Shown here piece by piece: positions 1-7,811 of a DNA stretch of 64,000 nucleotides. The translations under genes were made by a program, and so were the position numbers. A model generated the notes under the pieces. That model saw nothing but the letters and a program-made list of their open reading frames with translations, was not told where the DNA came from and did not search any database. Source of the stretch: Deltaproteobacteria bacterium (GTDB taxonomy: Bacteria; Desulfobacterota; Binatia; DP-6); contig VBKF01000137.1 in the NCBI GenBank assembly GCA_005888095.1, positions 1-64,000 on the forward strand. The letters run 5' to 3'. How positions within the stretch are numbered: the first letter of the stretch is position 1; every line of letters begins with the position of its first letter.

Positions 1-102
1 GAGGCCATGCGCCCGCAGCCGATCGAGGAGAGCCCCGAAGGCCTCGTCCAAGACCGCGACCTCGCCGTCGTACAACCCCTTCGTGAGGAAGATCGGACGG
101 GA
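1..102 (-). pseudogene. sulfatase-like gene fragment, runs off the left edge
   Basis: The minus-strand frame reads IFLTKGLYDGEVAVLDEAFG followed by ALLDRLRAHGL. This is the helix that precedes the TSDHGE metal-site motif in sulfatases of the alkaline-phosphatase superfamily (typical form LYDGE.AYVDEQLGRLLD.L). The frame is closed on its 5' side by a TGA at 103-105, so the N-terminal half with the catalytic Cys/Ser is missing and there is no plausible start. The rest lies outside the window. It is most simply a 5'-truncated remnant downstream of the CoA-transferase gene. An assembly frameshift is the alternative. Confidence 0.4.
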
Positions 103-152
103 TCACGCTCATGGCCGACAACCAGTTCCTCTGTTACCGGTGAGGAGCACGC

Positions 153-1367
153 TCACGGGATCGCCCCCTTTTCCTTGAGCGTCCCGATCGCCTCCCAGTC
201 GTAGCCGAGCTCGAGCAGGATCTCCTCCGTGTGCTGCCCGAGCTCGGGCGCCACCGCGCGCGGCTGCGAACGCGCGGCCGAGAAGTCGGCCGGCGACGCC
301 AGCATGCGCACGCTGCCCCCGTCCGGTCGCAGTACGTCGACCCACGCCCCGGCCGCCTCCGCCTGCGGGTCCTGCGGGTCGGCGACGATCTCCTCCGTCG
401 TCTGCACGGGCGCCCACCACATGCCCTCCCGGTCGAAGACGGCGCCCCACTCGGCGAGCGGCCGGGTCGCGAAGATCGCATCGAGCAGCCCGACCAGCTC
501 GGCGCAGTGCTCGCGTCGCGCCCGCATGCTCGCGAAGCGCGGGTCCGCGAGCCACTCGGGGCGCCCGACGGCGCGGACGAGATCCGGCCAGTGGCGGTCG
601 CCCTGCAGGCCGAGGAGCCAGAACCAGCGGCCGTCGCCGGCCCGGTAGCAGCTGATCACCGGGTTCGGCATGGCGGTGCGGGTCATCGGCGTCGCGGGGA
701 TGCCGAGGCGGAGCGTCGTGCTCAGGTCCCAGCCGATGACGAACATGCCGATCCGGTAGAGCGACGTCGACACAACCTGCCCGCGACCCGTCCGCTCGCG
801 CGCGAGCAGCGCGGCGGCGACGGCGCCGGCGCCCGTGATGCCGGCGACGTGGTCGCCCATCGCCCCGCGCTGGAAGGGTGGATCGGCGCCCGGCGGCGTC
901 AGGGCCGCCGCAATCCCCGCGCGCGACCAGAAGGCGCCGACGTCGTAAGCCGGCCGGTCGCGCTCCGGCCCCTGGGTGCCGTAGCCGGTGATGCCGGCGT
1001 AGACGAGCCGCGGGTTGCGCTCGGTGAGGCTCTCGGGCTCGAGGCCGAGGCGCGCGAGCACGACGGGGCGCAGGTTGGTGACGAACACGTCGGCACGATC
1101 GACGAGGCGGAGCGCGATGTCGCGTCCCGCTTCCTTCGTGAAGTCGAGCGCGATGCTCCGCTTGCCGCGGTTGTCGAGCTCGAAGGGCGGATTGGCGGGC
1201 ACCTCGAGGCCGGCGGCGCTGAGGAAGAGCCCGCGGAACGGGTCGCCGTCGGGCGGCTCGATCTTGACGACGTCGGCGCCCCAGTCGCCCAGGATGCCGG
1301 CGGCGGACGGGCCCGCCACCCAGAAGGCGAGCTCGACGACCCGGATGCCCTCCATGGGGCCTGCCAT
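153..1367 (-). CDS. CaiB/BaiF family CoA-transferase
   Basis: This 404-aa protein is of full family length. It opens with GIRVVELAFWVAGPSAAGIL and GADVVKIEPPDGDP, the signature N-terminus of family III CoA-transferases. The MGDHVAG motif near residue 180 contains the aspartate that forms the acyl anhydride in formyl-CoA transferase. The family moves CoA between carboxylic acids in the cytoplasm; the substrate (carnitine, bile acid, dicarboxylate or aromatic acid) cannot be read from sequence. The ATG at 1367 gives the canonical start, 11 bp after the upstream pepP stop, so the two are probably co-transcribed. Confidence 0.9.
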   Translation of the reverse strand: MAGPMEGIRVVELAFWVAGPSAAGILGDWGADVVKIEPPDGDPFRGLFLSAAGLEVPANPPFELDNRGKRSIALDFTKEAGRDIALRLVDRADVFVTNLRPVVLARLGLEPESLTERNPRLVYAGITGYGTQGPERDRPAYDVGAFWSRAGIAAALTPPGADPPFQRGAMGDHVAGITGAGAVAAALLARERTGRGQVVSTSLYRIGMFVIGWDLSTTLRLGIPATPMTRTAMPNPVISCYRAGDGRWFWLLGLQGDRHWPDLVRAVGRPEWLADPRFASMRARREHCAELVGLLDAIFATRPLAEWGAVFDREGMWWAPVQTTEEIVADPQDPQAEAAGAWVDVLRPDGGSVRMLASPADFSAARSQPRAVAPELGQHTEEILLELGYDWEAIGTLKEKGAIP

Positions 1368-1378
1368 GAGCGCTCTCC

Positions 1379-2704
1379 TCAGGCGAAGGCGGCGGCGCGC
1401 AGCGCCTCGACCTCGGCCACCTGCTTCGGCGCGGCCGCGGAGAGGACCTCGGCGCCCGTCTCGGTGACGAGGACGTCGTCCTCGATGCGGATGCCGATGC
1501 CGCGGAACGCCTCGGGCACGTCCTCGGCGTCGGCGGGGATGTAGAGGCCCGGCTCGACCGTGAACACCATCCGCGGCTCGAGCGGCCGTGGCTTGCCGTC
1601 GTTCGCATAGACGCCGACGTCGTGCACGTCGCGGCCGAGCCAGTGGCTCGTGCGGTGCATGTAGAAGCGGCGGTAGGTCTCCTTCTCGAGCGCCTCGTCG
1701 ATCGAGCCGCCGAGCAGGCGGAGCGAGAGGAGCGCCTCGACGAGCACGCGCACCGCCTTGTGATGCAGCTCCTCGAGCGTCGCGCCGGGGCGGACGGCGG
1801 CGATGGCGGCCAGCTGCGCCGCGAGCACGGCGTCGTAGAGCTCCCGCTGCGCGCCGTCGTACCGGCGCTCGATGGGCCACGTGCGCGTCACGTCGGCGCA
1901 GTACCCGGCGTACTCGGCGCCGGCGTCGATCAGCAGCAGCTCGGGGGCGGCGAGCGGCCGATCGTTCTGCGTGTAGTGGAGGACCGTGGCGTTCGGCCCG
2001 CCGGCCACGATCGACGCGTAGGCGGGCCCGGTCGCCCCGCGGCGCCGGAAGGTGAAGTCGATCAGCGCCTCGACCTCGAACTCGCTCATCCCCGGACGGG
2101 CGGTGCGCATCGCCTCGCGGTGCGCCTCGCAGGCGATCGCGATCGCCTGGCGCAGGCGCGCGAGCTCGCCGGCCTCCTTGCGGAGCCGGAGCTCGTGCAG
2201 GATCTCGGCGGGATCGCGGATCGCCGTCGGACCCGTGCCCGAGCGCGGCCGTCCCGCCTGGGCGCGGCGGATGGCCGCGAGGAGACGGGCGGCGAGCGCA
2301 TCTTCCCGGGCGACGTTGTGATAGACGTGCGGCGCCTTCTCGAGGAAGCGCGGCAGCACCTGGTCGAGCTCCTCGAGCGAGAAGGCTGCGTCGGCACCGT
2401 ACTGCTGCACGGCTCCCTCGACGCCGATGCGCGCGCCGACCCAGATCGCGCGCTCGGGGTCGTGCGGGCGGACGAAGAGGACGTAGCGCTCGGGGGCGTC
2501 CGGCGCGAGCAGGCAGACCGCGTCGGCCTCCGGGAAGCCGGTGACGTAGGCGAAGTCGCTGTCCTGCCGGTAGGGGTAGAGGATGTCCGCCGTCCGGACG
2601 CGCTCGGGCGCGGCGGCCAGCAGCATCACGCCGCCGTGCATTTCCTCCATGATGCGTGCCCGTCGGGCCGCGAGCTCCGCCGTTTCCGCCGCACTCAGCC
2701 CCAT
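1379..2704 (-). CDS. pepP: Xaa-Pro aminopeptidase (M24B, PepP-like)
   Basis: A 441-aa cytoplasmic metallopeptidase that releases N-terminal residues preceding proline. The N-terminal AMP_N domain includes YRQDSDFAYVTGFPE. The C-terminal pita-bread fold shows all five dinuclear metal ligands: D in LLIDAGAE, D in CADVTRTW, H in TSHWLGRDVHDVG, E in FTVEPGLYIP and E in GIRIEDDV. I chose the ATG at 2704 (MGLSAAETAEL), which matches where family proteins begin. An in-frame ATG 10 codons upstream is also possible. It lies between the YCII gene and the CoA-transferase on the same strand. Confidence 0.92.
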   Translation of the reverse strand: MGLSAAETAELAARRARIMEEMHGGVMLLAAAPERVRTADILYPYRQDSDFAYVTGFPEADAVCLLAPDAPERYVLFVRPHDPERAIWVGARIGVEGAVQQYGADAAFSLEELDQVLPRFLEKAPHVYHNVAREDALAARLLAAIRRAQAGRPRSGTGPTAIRDPAEILHELRLRKEAGELARLRQAIAIACEAHREAMRTARPGMSEFEVEALIDFTFRRRGATGPAYASIVAGGPNATVLHYTQNDRPLAAPELLLIDAGAEYAGYCADVTRTWPIERRYDGAQRELYDAVLAAQLAAIAAVRPGATLEELHHKAVRVLVEALLSLRLLGGSIDEALEKETYRRFYMHRTSHWLGRDVHDVGVYANDGKPRPLEPRMVFTVEPGLYIPADAEDVPEAFRGIGIRIEDDVLVTETGAEVLSAAAPKQVAEVEALRAAAFA

Positions 2705-2741
2705 CGAGACTTTGTAACACGGGGCGCCGGGCATGGCACAC

Positions 2742-3011
2742 TCACGGCAGGACCTGCTGGAACGGCTTCACCTCGACGCAGTTGAAGATGCCCTCGGTCA
2801 CGTACGGATCGCGTGCGACGACCGCCCACGCCTCGGCGAGCGAGCCGGCCTCGAGCACGATCAGGCTGCCCGTGCGGTCGAGGAGCTTCCCGGCGAGCTT
2901 GATGCGGCCGGCGCGCGAGAGCGGCTCCAGGTGCTCGAGGTGCGCCGGCCGCACCGCGGGCCGCTTGTCGGTGGCGTCGGGCGCGTCGTGCCCGATGATC
3001 ACGTAGAGCAT
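2742..3011 (-). CDS. YCII-family protein
   Basis: An 89-aa protein starting MLYVIIGHDAPDA, with RPAHLEHLEPL in the first third and DPYVTEGIFNCVEVKPFQQV at the end. This is the ferredoxin-like YciI layout with its conserved R.AHL..L and DP(Y/F)...G..... motifs. The family is thought to include small enzymes with a His/Asp site (dehydrochlorinase-like, muconolactone-isomerase-like), but the reaction here is unknown. I preferred the ATG at 3011 over one 10 codons upstream because family members begin right at the first beta strand. It heads the pepP/CoA-transferase cluster, 37 bp upstream of pepP. Confidence 0.82.
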   Translation of the reverse strand: MLYVIIGHDAPDATDKRPAVRPAHLEHLEPLSRAGRIKLAGKLLDRTGSLIVLEAGSLAEAWAVVARDPYVTEGIFNCVEVKPFQQVLP

Positions 3012-3062
3012 GATGAGCCTCCCTCCTTGCGGCGGCACCACCGCCGCGGTCTACTGGGTCCG

Positions 3063-3437
3063 ATGACGGGCCATGCGCACCTGCTCGATTTCCCCGAGGC
3101 GCTCGAAGCGCTCTTTTCCCGTCTCGGCGAGCTGAAGATCGTGCTCGGTCCGGCCGCGGCGCCGGGCGTCGACCAGGTCGAGGCGGACCTGCGGAGCGCG
3201 CTCGCGGCGCGCCACCGGGGCGACGTGGCCGCCGCGGTGGAGCGGATCGGCACGGCGATGGACCGCCTCGCGGCGCTCGCCGGCGCCGGCGACCCGGCCG
3301 AGGCCGCCATGATGCGGGCGCTGGCGGCGCACTTCCGCCAGGCGCTCGTCCGCGGTGCGCTCGGCGACGCCCGTGAAGCCGCCGACGTCATGCGCGAGCG
3401 CTCGGGCAGCGTCCTCATTCCGAAGAAGGGGCGCTGA
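3063..3437 (+). CDS. small helical hypothetical protein
   Basis: A 124-aa protein that I do not recognise. It is predicted all-helical: HLLDFPEALEALFSRLGELK, then a VEADLRSALAARHRGDVAAAV stretch and AMMRALAAHFRQAL, ending in basic SVLIPKKGR. Alanine, leucine and arginine dominate, and third-position GC looks coding. The ATG at 3063 opens divergently from the YCII gene, with 51 bp between. Its 3' end overlaps the 3' end of the convergent PD-(D/E)XK gene by 23 bp. There are no membrane segments or catalytic motifs. Confidence 0.6.
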   Translation: MTGHAHLLDFPEALEALFSRLGELKIVLGPAAAPGVDQVEADLRSALAARHRGDVAAAVERIGTAMDRLAALAGAGDPAEAAMMRALAAHFRQALVRGALGDAREAADVMRERSGSVLIPKKGR

Positions 3438-4200
3438 GCGGACGCAGCGCGATGCCCCGCCCGCGGAAGTGTGCGGCGAGGCAGGCGCCGAGGTTGCGGA
3501 CGATGTCCGGATCCGAGTTGAGCAGGTACACCTCCGGCCCGACACGCCAGATCTCCCGCTCGAGCCGTCGCGCGTCCCAGCCGAGCCGGCGGCGGACGGC
3601 CTCGGCGACGAACATCGGCACCAGCTTGTCCTTCATGCGGAGCTGCGTGTCGACCAGGAAGAGTGCGGTGTCGGGGCGGAGCGTGTCGACCCGGTCGAGG
3701 AACGCGCCCACCTCCTCCGGGACGATCTGCCGCGGCGGGGCCGACTTCGTCTCCACGTAGATCACCTCGCCCTCGCCGCAGGCCACCACGTCGTAGTCGC
3801 CGCCGTGCGGCGCGTGCGGGATGCGGAGCCCCCAGGTGGCCGCGCAGCCGAACTCGCGGTCGAGCGTCGCGGCGACGTACCACTCGAGCGTGCCGCCGAA
3901 GGAGTTGATGCGCGCCTCGCGCAGCCGGTAGCGGCCACGGCTGACCCGCGCGACCAGGCCGGCGTCGACGAGGAACCGGAGATAGCGCGCCGCGACGGCG
4001 CGGCTCGCGTAGCGGGTCAGGTGGCCCAGGCGCAGCGCCGTGCGGTGCTTCAGCACGTCGCGCAGGAAGAGCCGGTAGGAGTAGTGGCGCAGCAGCGTGG
4101 CGTGCCGCTCGCGCGCGTCCCGCAGGCGCGGCACGAGCAGCGGCGTCGGGTCGCGCTCGCCGTTCCACGCGAGGCCGCGGCGGCGGAGCGCCGCCCGCAC
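3415..4200 (-). CDS. winged-helix protein with PD-(D/E)XK nuclease-like core
   Basis: A protein of about 261 aa of unknown specific function. The N-terminal half reads as a DNA-binding winged helix (LGHLTRYASRAVAARYLRFL, then DAGLVARVSRGRYRL). The second half contains GGDYDVVACGEGEVIYVETK with a following S. The spacing of the Asp and the E-x-K fits the PD-(D/E)XK phosphodiesterase core, and a strand-helix continuation LFLVDTQL follows. This layout resembles DUF4143-like or restriction-type AAA-associated proteins, but no ATPase domain is present. I chose the GTG at 4200 because a GAGGAG ribosome site precedes it; the frame stays open to 4320. It is last in the GMC cluster, 28 bp after the acyltransferase gene. 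Confidence 0.65.
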   Translation of the reverse strand: MRAALRRRGLAWNGERDPTPLLVPRLRDARERHATLLRHYSYRLFLRDVLKHRTALRLGHLTRYASRAVAARYLRFLVDAGLVARVSRGRYRLREARINSFGGTLEWYVAATLDREFGCAATWGLRIPHAPHGGDYDVVACGEGEVIYVETKSAPPRQIVPEEVGAFLDRVDTLRPDTALFLVDTQLRMKDKLVPMFVAEAVRRRLGWDARRLEREIWRVGPEVYLLNSDPDIVRNLGACLAAHFRGRGIALRPLSAPSSE

Positions 4201-4228
4201 CGCCTCCTCGCCCGGCCCGAGGTGCGGC

Positions 4229-5062
4229 TCACCCGGCGAGGTGCGCCGGCTCCTCGAGGCAGGCCTGGAGGCGCTCGAGGGCGCGGGCGGCGTAGAAGCC
4301 GTCCTCGACCCGCTCGTCATACGTGTAGCGCAGCGTGAAGGTCTCGCGGCTGCCGACCGAGCCGTCGGCGAGCACGACCGGCGCCCGGTGCACGCGGCCG
4401 AGCGTCACGAAGATCGGGATGGTGCCGTACTCGAAGAGGTGATGATAGGCGGCCTCGAGCCCGACGCTGCCGAGGTTGGCGACGAAGGCCGAGGCGTACA
4501 GCGGGTCGGGGTCGACGAAGCGGGCGGGCAGCACGCCCCAGGCATCGAGCCGGCGGACGACGCGCACGCCCAGGCGGAGCGCCGGCGCCGGCAGGCGGAG
4601 GAAGGTGTTGACCTCGCGCTCGACGGCCGTCTCCCGCCCCGAGCGCCCCTCGCCGAGCGCGGCCCGGATGCGTTCCACCAGGGTGTCCAGGGGCTCGGCG
4701 GGCTCGAAGCGGATCTTCGCCGTGAAGATCGGCGCGTCGCGCTCGAGGCGCTGCTTGGCGCTGAACGACAGCCAGATGCCGCGCCGATCGTAGAGGCGGC
4801 TCCCGGCGACGAAGCGGTTGAGCCGCGGGAACTCCGCCAGCGCCGTGCCGATGGCGCGCAGCACGAGGTGAAAGAGCGTCACCGCGCGCTCGGGCGGCCG
4901 GCCGGCGTTCAGCTCGGCGAGGAACCGCTTGGCCGGCGCGGCGTCGACGTGCTGCTCGAAGAGGACGAAGGCGCCGTTCTTCGTCGGCAGGAGAAACGGC
5001 ATGATCCGCCGGAGCGGATGGACGGGCGACGGCGTGCCGTCGGGGCGCGCGAAGGGCGGCAT
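4229..5062 (-). CDS. E2/chloramphenicol-acetyltransferase-fold protein
   Basis: A 277-aa protein resembling the catalytic domain of 2-oxoacid dehydrogenase E2 acyltransferases. It contains MPFLLPTKNGAFVLFEQHVD, then TLFHLVLRAIGTALAEFPRLN with the characteristic FPRLN-type motif, and FVANLGSVGLEAAYHHLFEY. The lipoyl and E1-binding domains of true E2 proteins are absent, and the C-terminal HxxxD catalytic motif is not evident, so it may be a stand-alone or inactive acyltransferase. Its ATG overlaps the GMC oxidoreductase stop by one base (TGATG), indicating translational coupling. Its acyl substrate is unknown. Confidence 0.7.
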   Translation of the reverse strand: MPPFARPDGTPSPVHPLRRIMPFLLPTKNGAFVLFEQHVDAAPAKRFLAELNAGRPPERAVTLFHLVLRAIGTALAEFPRLNRFVAGSRLYDRRGIWLSFSAKQRLERDAPIFTAKIRFEPAEPLDTLVERIRAALGEGRSGRETAVEREVNTFLRLPAPALRLGVRVVRRLDAWGVLPARFVDPDPLYASAFVANLGSVGLEAAYHHLFEYGTIPIFVTLGRVHRAPVVLADGSVGSRETFTLRYTYDERVEDGFYAARALERLQACLEEPAHLAG

Positions 5063-6627
5063 CAGCCGGCCACCGCCCGTCGCCCCTCCACCCACCGGTC
5101 GGCGTTGCGCAGCGCCGTCGCGACGATGGTCTCCTGCGGGTTCACGCCGATCGACGAGGGCAGCAGGCTCGCGTCGGCGACCACCAGCCCCTCGGTCCCC
5201 CACACCCTGCCGCTCGCGTCGGTCGCGCCGCGGCGCGGATCGCTCGCCATGCGCGCCGTGCCCATGATGTGGACCGTCATGAGCTCGATGCCGGCCGCCA
5301 CGCGCGGCCGCTCGTGGATGCGCCGGAGCTGGTCGGGGCCGGAGAGCTCGGGGAGGTCGGCGAAGGGCAGGAGCACGCGCCGCGCGCCGGCCGCGAAGAG
5401 CAGCTCGGCCGTGAGCGCCACGCCCCGGTGGGTGGTCTCGAGGTCGCGGCCGCTCAGGTCGAAGAACATGTACGGCTGCCGGTCGGGCCCGAGGATGACG
5501 CGGCCCTCGCCCTCGTCCTCGATGAGCGCGGCGGCGGTGAGCATGTGGTTGTAGGCCCGCATCCGGCGGGCGTGCTCCTCGCCGAGCCCCGGCAGCCCGG
5601 CGGCGAGGAGCCCGGGCGGCACCGCGGCGTACCCGATGAGCACGCCCTCGGCGAGGAAGTGGTGGATGTGGAAGGCCTGGTGCGTCCCGATCCACGGGTC
5701 GAGGCGCTCGTCGAAGACGCCGACCACCTTGGCGTTCGGGTGCGTGTGGAGCCCGCGGCCGATGGCACGCGCGCGGAGCCAGCTGCGCTTGAGGATGCCG
5801 GGCGTGTGGCGCGCCCCGGCTGCCAGCACGACGAGCGGGGCGTAGGCATGAAAGCGCCCTCGACGCCGGCCGTCCTCGCCGACGAAGCGGCCGCGCACGC
5901 CGGTCGCGCGCGCGCCGCGAAAGAGCACGCGGTCGACGCGCGCGTGGGTCACGAGCGCGGCCCCGGCGGCGAGGGCGCGCGGGATCTCGGTCACGTGCAT
6001 CGCTTGCTTAGCGCCGGTAGGACAGCCCAACGCACAATTGTTGAGCCCGACGCAGCGCCGCATGTTGCGCGGCGCCCGCGCCACCGGCCAGCCGAGGCGA
6101 TGCGCCCCGTCCAGGAAGAGGCGGGTGTTGCCGCCGAAGGTGTCCTCGTGGTTCGGCTCGGTGTGCAGGATGCGCTCGGCCTCGGCGAAGTACGGCTCCA
6201 TGGCGCGCGGTCCGGTCGCGTCGAGCCCGAGGCTCCGCTCCCAGTGGTCGAGCACCCGCTCGGGCGTGCGCCAGCTCATGCCCCCGTTGATGACGGTCGA
6301 GCCGCCGACGCATTTCCCCTCGGCGAAGATGATGCCGGGCTTGCCGAAGATCATCGTCGTGCCGGCGTCGCGGTAGAGGCGCTGGATCATCGTCGCGGGA
6401 TCGGTCGAGAACGTCTCGGTGCGGTGCAGCCCGCCCTCCTCGAGGACCAGCACGTCGAGGCCGGCGTCGCGGAGGCGCGCGGCCGCCGTGGCGCCGCCCG
6501 CGCCGCTGCCGACGACGATCGCATCGGCGGCCAGCTCGCGGTCGCCGTCCAGCGCCGCGCCGACGGTGACGTTCGGGTACTCGATCCGGTGCTCGGGCGG
6601 GACCAGCCGCTCAGCCGGCATGCCCAT
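5062..6627 (-). CDS. GMC family FAD-dependent oxidoreductase
   Basis: A 521-aa flavoprotein of the glucose-methanol-choline family, close to long-chain alcohol oxidase and gluconate-dehydrogenase large-subunit types. The Rossmann FAD motif GSGAGGATAAARLRDAG is at about residue 40. GGSTVINGGMSWRTP and CALGCPTGAKQAMH follow. The C-terminal GTARMASDPRRGATDASGRV and VADASLLPSSIGVNPQET make the FAD/active-site domain. No signal peptide is seen on this chain. It is coupled to the preceding subunit-3-like gene (17-bp overlap) and the following acyltransferase gene. By analogy it oxidises an alcohol or sugar acid and passes electrons to a membrane acceptor. Confidence 0.9.
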   Translation of the reverse strand: MGMPAERLVPPEHRIEYPNVTVGAALDGDRELAADAIVVGSGAGGATAAARLRDAGLDVLVLEEGGLHRTETFSTDPATMIQRLYRDAGTTMIFGKPGIIFAEGKCVGGSTVINGGMSWRTPERVLDHWERSLGLDATGPRAMEPYFAEAERILHTEPNHEDTFGGNTRLFLDGAHRLGWPVARAPRNMRRCVGLNNCALGCPTGAKQAMHVTEIPRALAAGAALVTHARVDRVLFRGARATGVRGRFVGEDGRRRGRFHAYAPLVVLAAGARHTPGILKRSWLRARAIGRGLHTHPNAKVVGVFDERLDPWIGTHQAFHIHHFLAEGVLIGYAAVPPGLLAAGLPGLGEEHARRMRAYNHMLTAAALIEDEGEGRVILGPDRQPYMFFDLSGRDLETTHRGVALTAELLFAAGARRVLLPFADLPELSGPDQLRRIHERPRVAAGIELMTVHIMGTARMASDPRRGATDASGRVWGTEGLVVADASLLPSSIGVNPQETIVATALRNADRWVEGRRAVAG

Positions 6628-7063
6628 GGAGGAGCTCCGCCCGCCGCCCGACGAGCGTCGCCGCGCGGCCGGCCCAGTCGACGTCGAGCGAGGCGAGGAC
6701 GTCGGGATGCTGGTAGAAAGCGAGGAAGACGAGCGTGCGGAGGCCGAGGAAGAGCGCTCCCCGGGGGCCGGTCGCGTGCCCCCAGGCGGCCAGGTAACGC
6801 CGTCCCTCCTCGGGTGTCATCTGGCTGAAGCGGGACCAGCGGCGAGCGAAGAGCGGCGGACCATACTCGACCAGGTAGAGGCCGAGCGGGAGGCCGATGC
6901 GGAGGGGCCCCGGCAGGTAGGGCAGGAAGCGGGCGACATCGCGCAGCACGTCGTCGTCGATCGGCTGGTCGAACCCGTGGCCGCGGGGGCGGATGGCGGC
7001 GATGACGGCGCGAAGGATGCGGGCCTGCCCGCGTGAGAGGCGGTTCGGTTGGTGAGGTGCCAC
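6611..7063 (-). CDS. gluconate 2-dehydrogenase subunit 3-like protein
   Basis: A 150-aa protein starting at a GTG (7063). It begins APHQPNRLSRGQARILRAVI, the usual opening of gluconate 2-dehydrogenase subunit 3 (LS..E...L.ai.d.iiP), and has FLPYLPGPLRIGLPLGLYL and WSRFSQMTPEEGRRYLAAW. In the characterised enzyme this small subunit accompanies a GMC flavoprotein, and a 17-bp overlap with the GMC gene supports the same pairing here. No twin-arginine signal is visible. The frame stays open further upstream, but that part is arginine- and alanine-rich shadow sequence. Confidence 0.78.
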   Translation of the reverse strand: MAPHQPNRLSRGQARILRAVIAAIRPRGHGFDQPIDDDVLRDVARFLPYLPGPLRIGLPLGLYLVEYGPPLFARRWSRFSQMTPEEGRRYLAAWGHATGPRGALFLGLRTLVFLAFYQHPDVLASLDVDWAGRAATLVGRRAELLHGHAG

Positions 7064-7122
7064 GGTTAGCCCAGCTCTTAGGACGGGCCGTGCGACGGTT
7101 GCAACCCGCTCCGCGCCACCGG

Positions 7123-7743
7123 TCAGCGACCGGTGCGCCGAGCGGGCGGGCGCCGCGGCCGGGGCGTGAGTTCGGCACGCGCCTGCGCCACGAGCCGCCG
7201 GAATCGCGGCACGAGCTTCGGCCATACTCGGCTGAGATACCGCCCGACGGTCGCAGGCGATGCCCCGGCCTTGAGCAGCTCCACGACGTCCGCGTCGTCC
7301 TGGCTGCGCCCCGTCTCGAGCTTCATGAGGATGAGGTGCGTCACCGGGATCACGGGAAGGTCTCGCCGCGCTCGCGTGCAGCGTGCCAGCGCGCGCTCAT
7401 CGCCCTCGAACGCGGTGCCGAGGAGGTCCACGTCCACACCCGTCAGCTCGTCGCGCAACCTGGGACCGATCGGTGTCCGGCCGCCGCGGAAGCCGCGCGC
7501 GCGCAAGGCATTCACCGCCCGGGGCAGATCGCGGGCGTAGACCAGGAGGTCGACGTCCGTGGTGAACCGCTCGTAGCCGTGCTCGATCACGGCGAAGCCG
7601 CCAGCGACGGCAAACGGGATGTCGGCGTCCCGGAGGATGCGACCGACGCGCGCCAGCGTCTCGTCGACGGGTCCGACGGGGACCTCGCGCACCCAGGCGG
7701 CCTGCAGGAGCTCGCGATAGGTGCGCAGTGCCGTGGCTCGCAT
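7123..7743 (-). CDS. nucleotidyltransferase-fold protein (AbiEii/MNT-like)
   Basis: A 206-aa protein with FAVAGGFAVIEHGYERFTTD followed by VDLLV. This is the G-G-x(n)-H-G-x-x-R-x-T-x-D-x-D-L pattern of polymerase-beta-like nucleotidyltransferases (DUF6036/AbiEii group). The later D in GVDVDLLG could be the third catalytic acid. A helical tail (LILMKLETGRSQDDADVVEL) is typical of the same group, where the K and the RSQDD.D motif are conserved. Such proteins often act as toxins in type IV toxin-antitoxin modules, but no antitoxin-like partner is adjacent. It is a stand-alone gene 59 bp upstream of the GMC cluster, followed by a divergent MRJP gene. Confidence 0.75.
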   Translation of the reverse strand: MRATALRTYRELLQAAWVREVPVGPVDETLARVGRILRDADIPFAVAGGFAVIEHGYERFTTDVDLLVYARDLPRAVNALRARGFRGGRTPIGPRLRDELTGVDVDLLGTAFEGDERALARCTRARRDLPVIPVTHLILMKLETGRSQDDADVVELLKAGASPATVGRYLSRVWPKLVPRFRRLVAQARAELTPRPRRPPARRTGR

Positions 7744-7811
7744 GAGGCGCCCAATCTACCCCCGTTGGCAACCTATACGAAGGGGAGCATCGAAGTGGTA
7801 AGGAGCCCCCG

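Noticed and set aside
108..150. Similar gatcacgctcat and gagcacgctcac words near the sulfatase fragment as an insertion scar
   Set aside because: The match is short and imperfect and can arise by chance in this composition.
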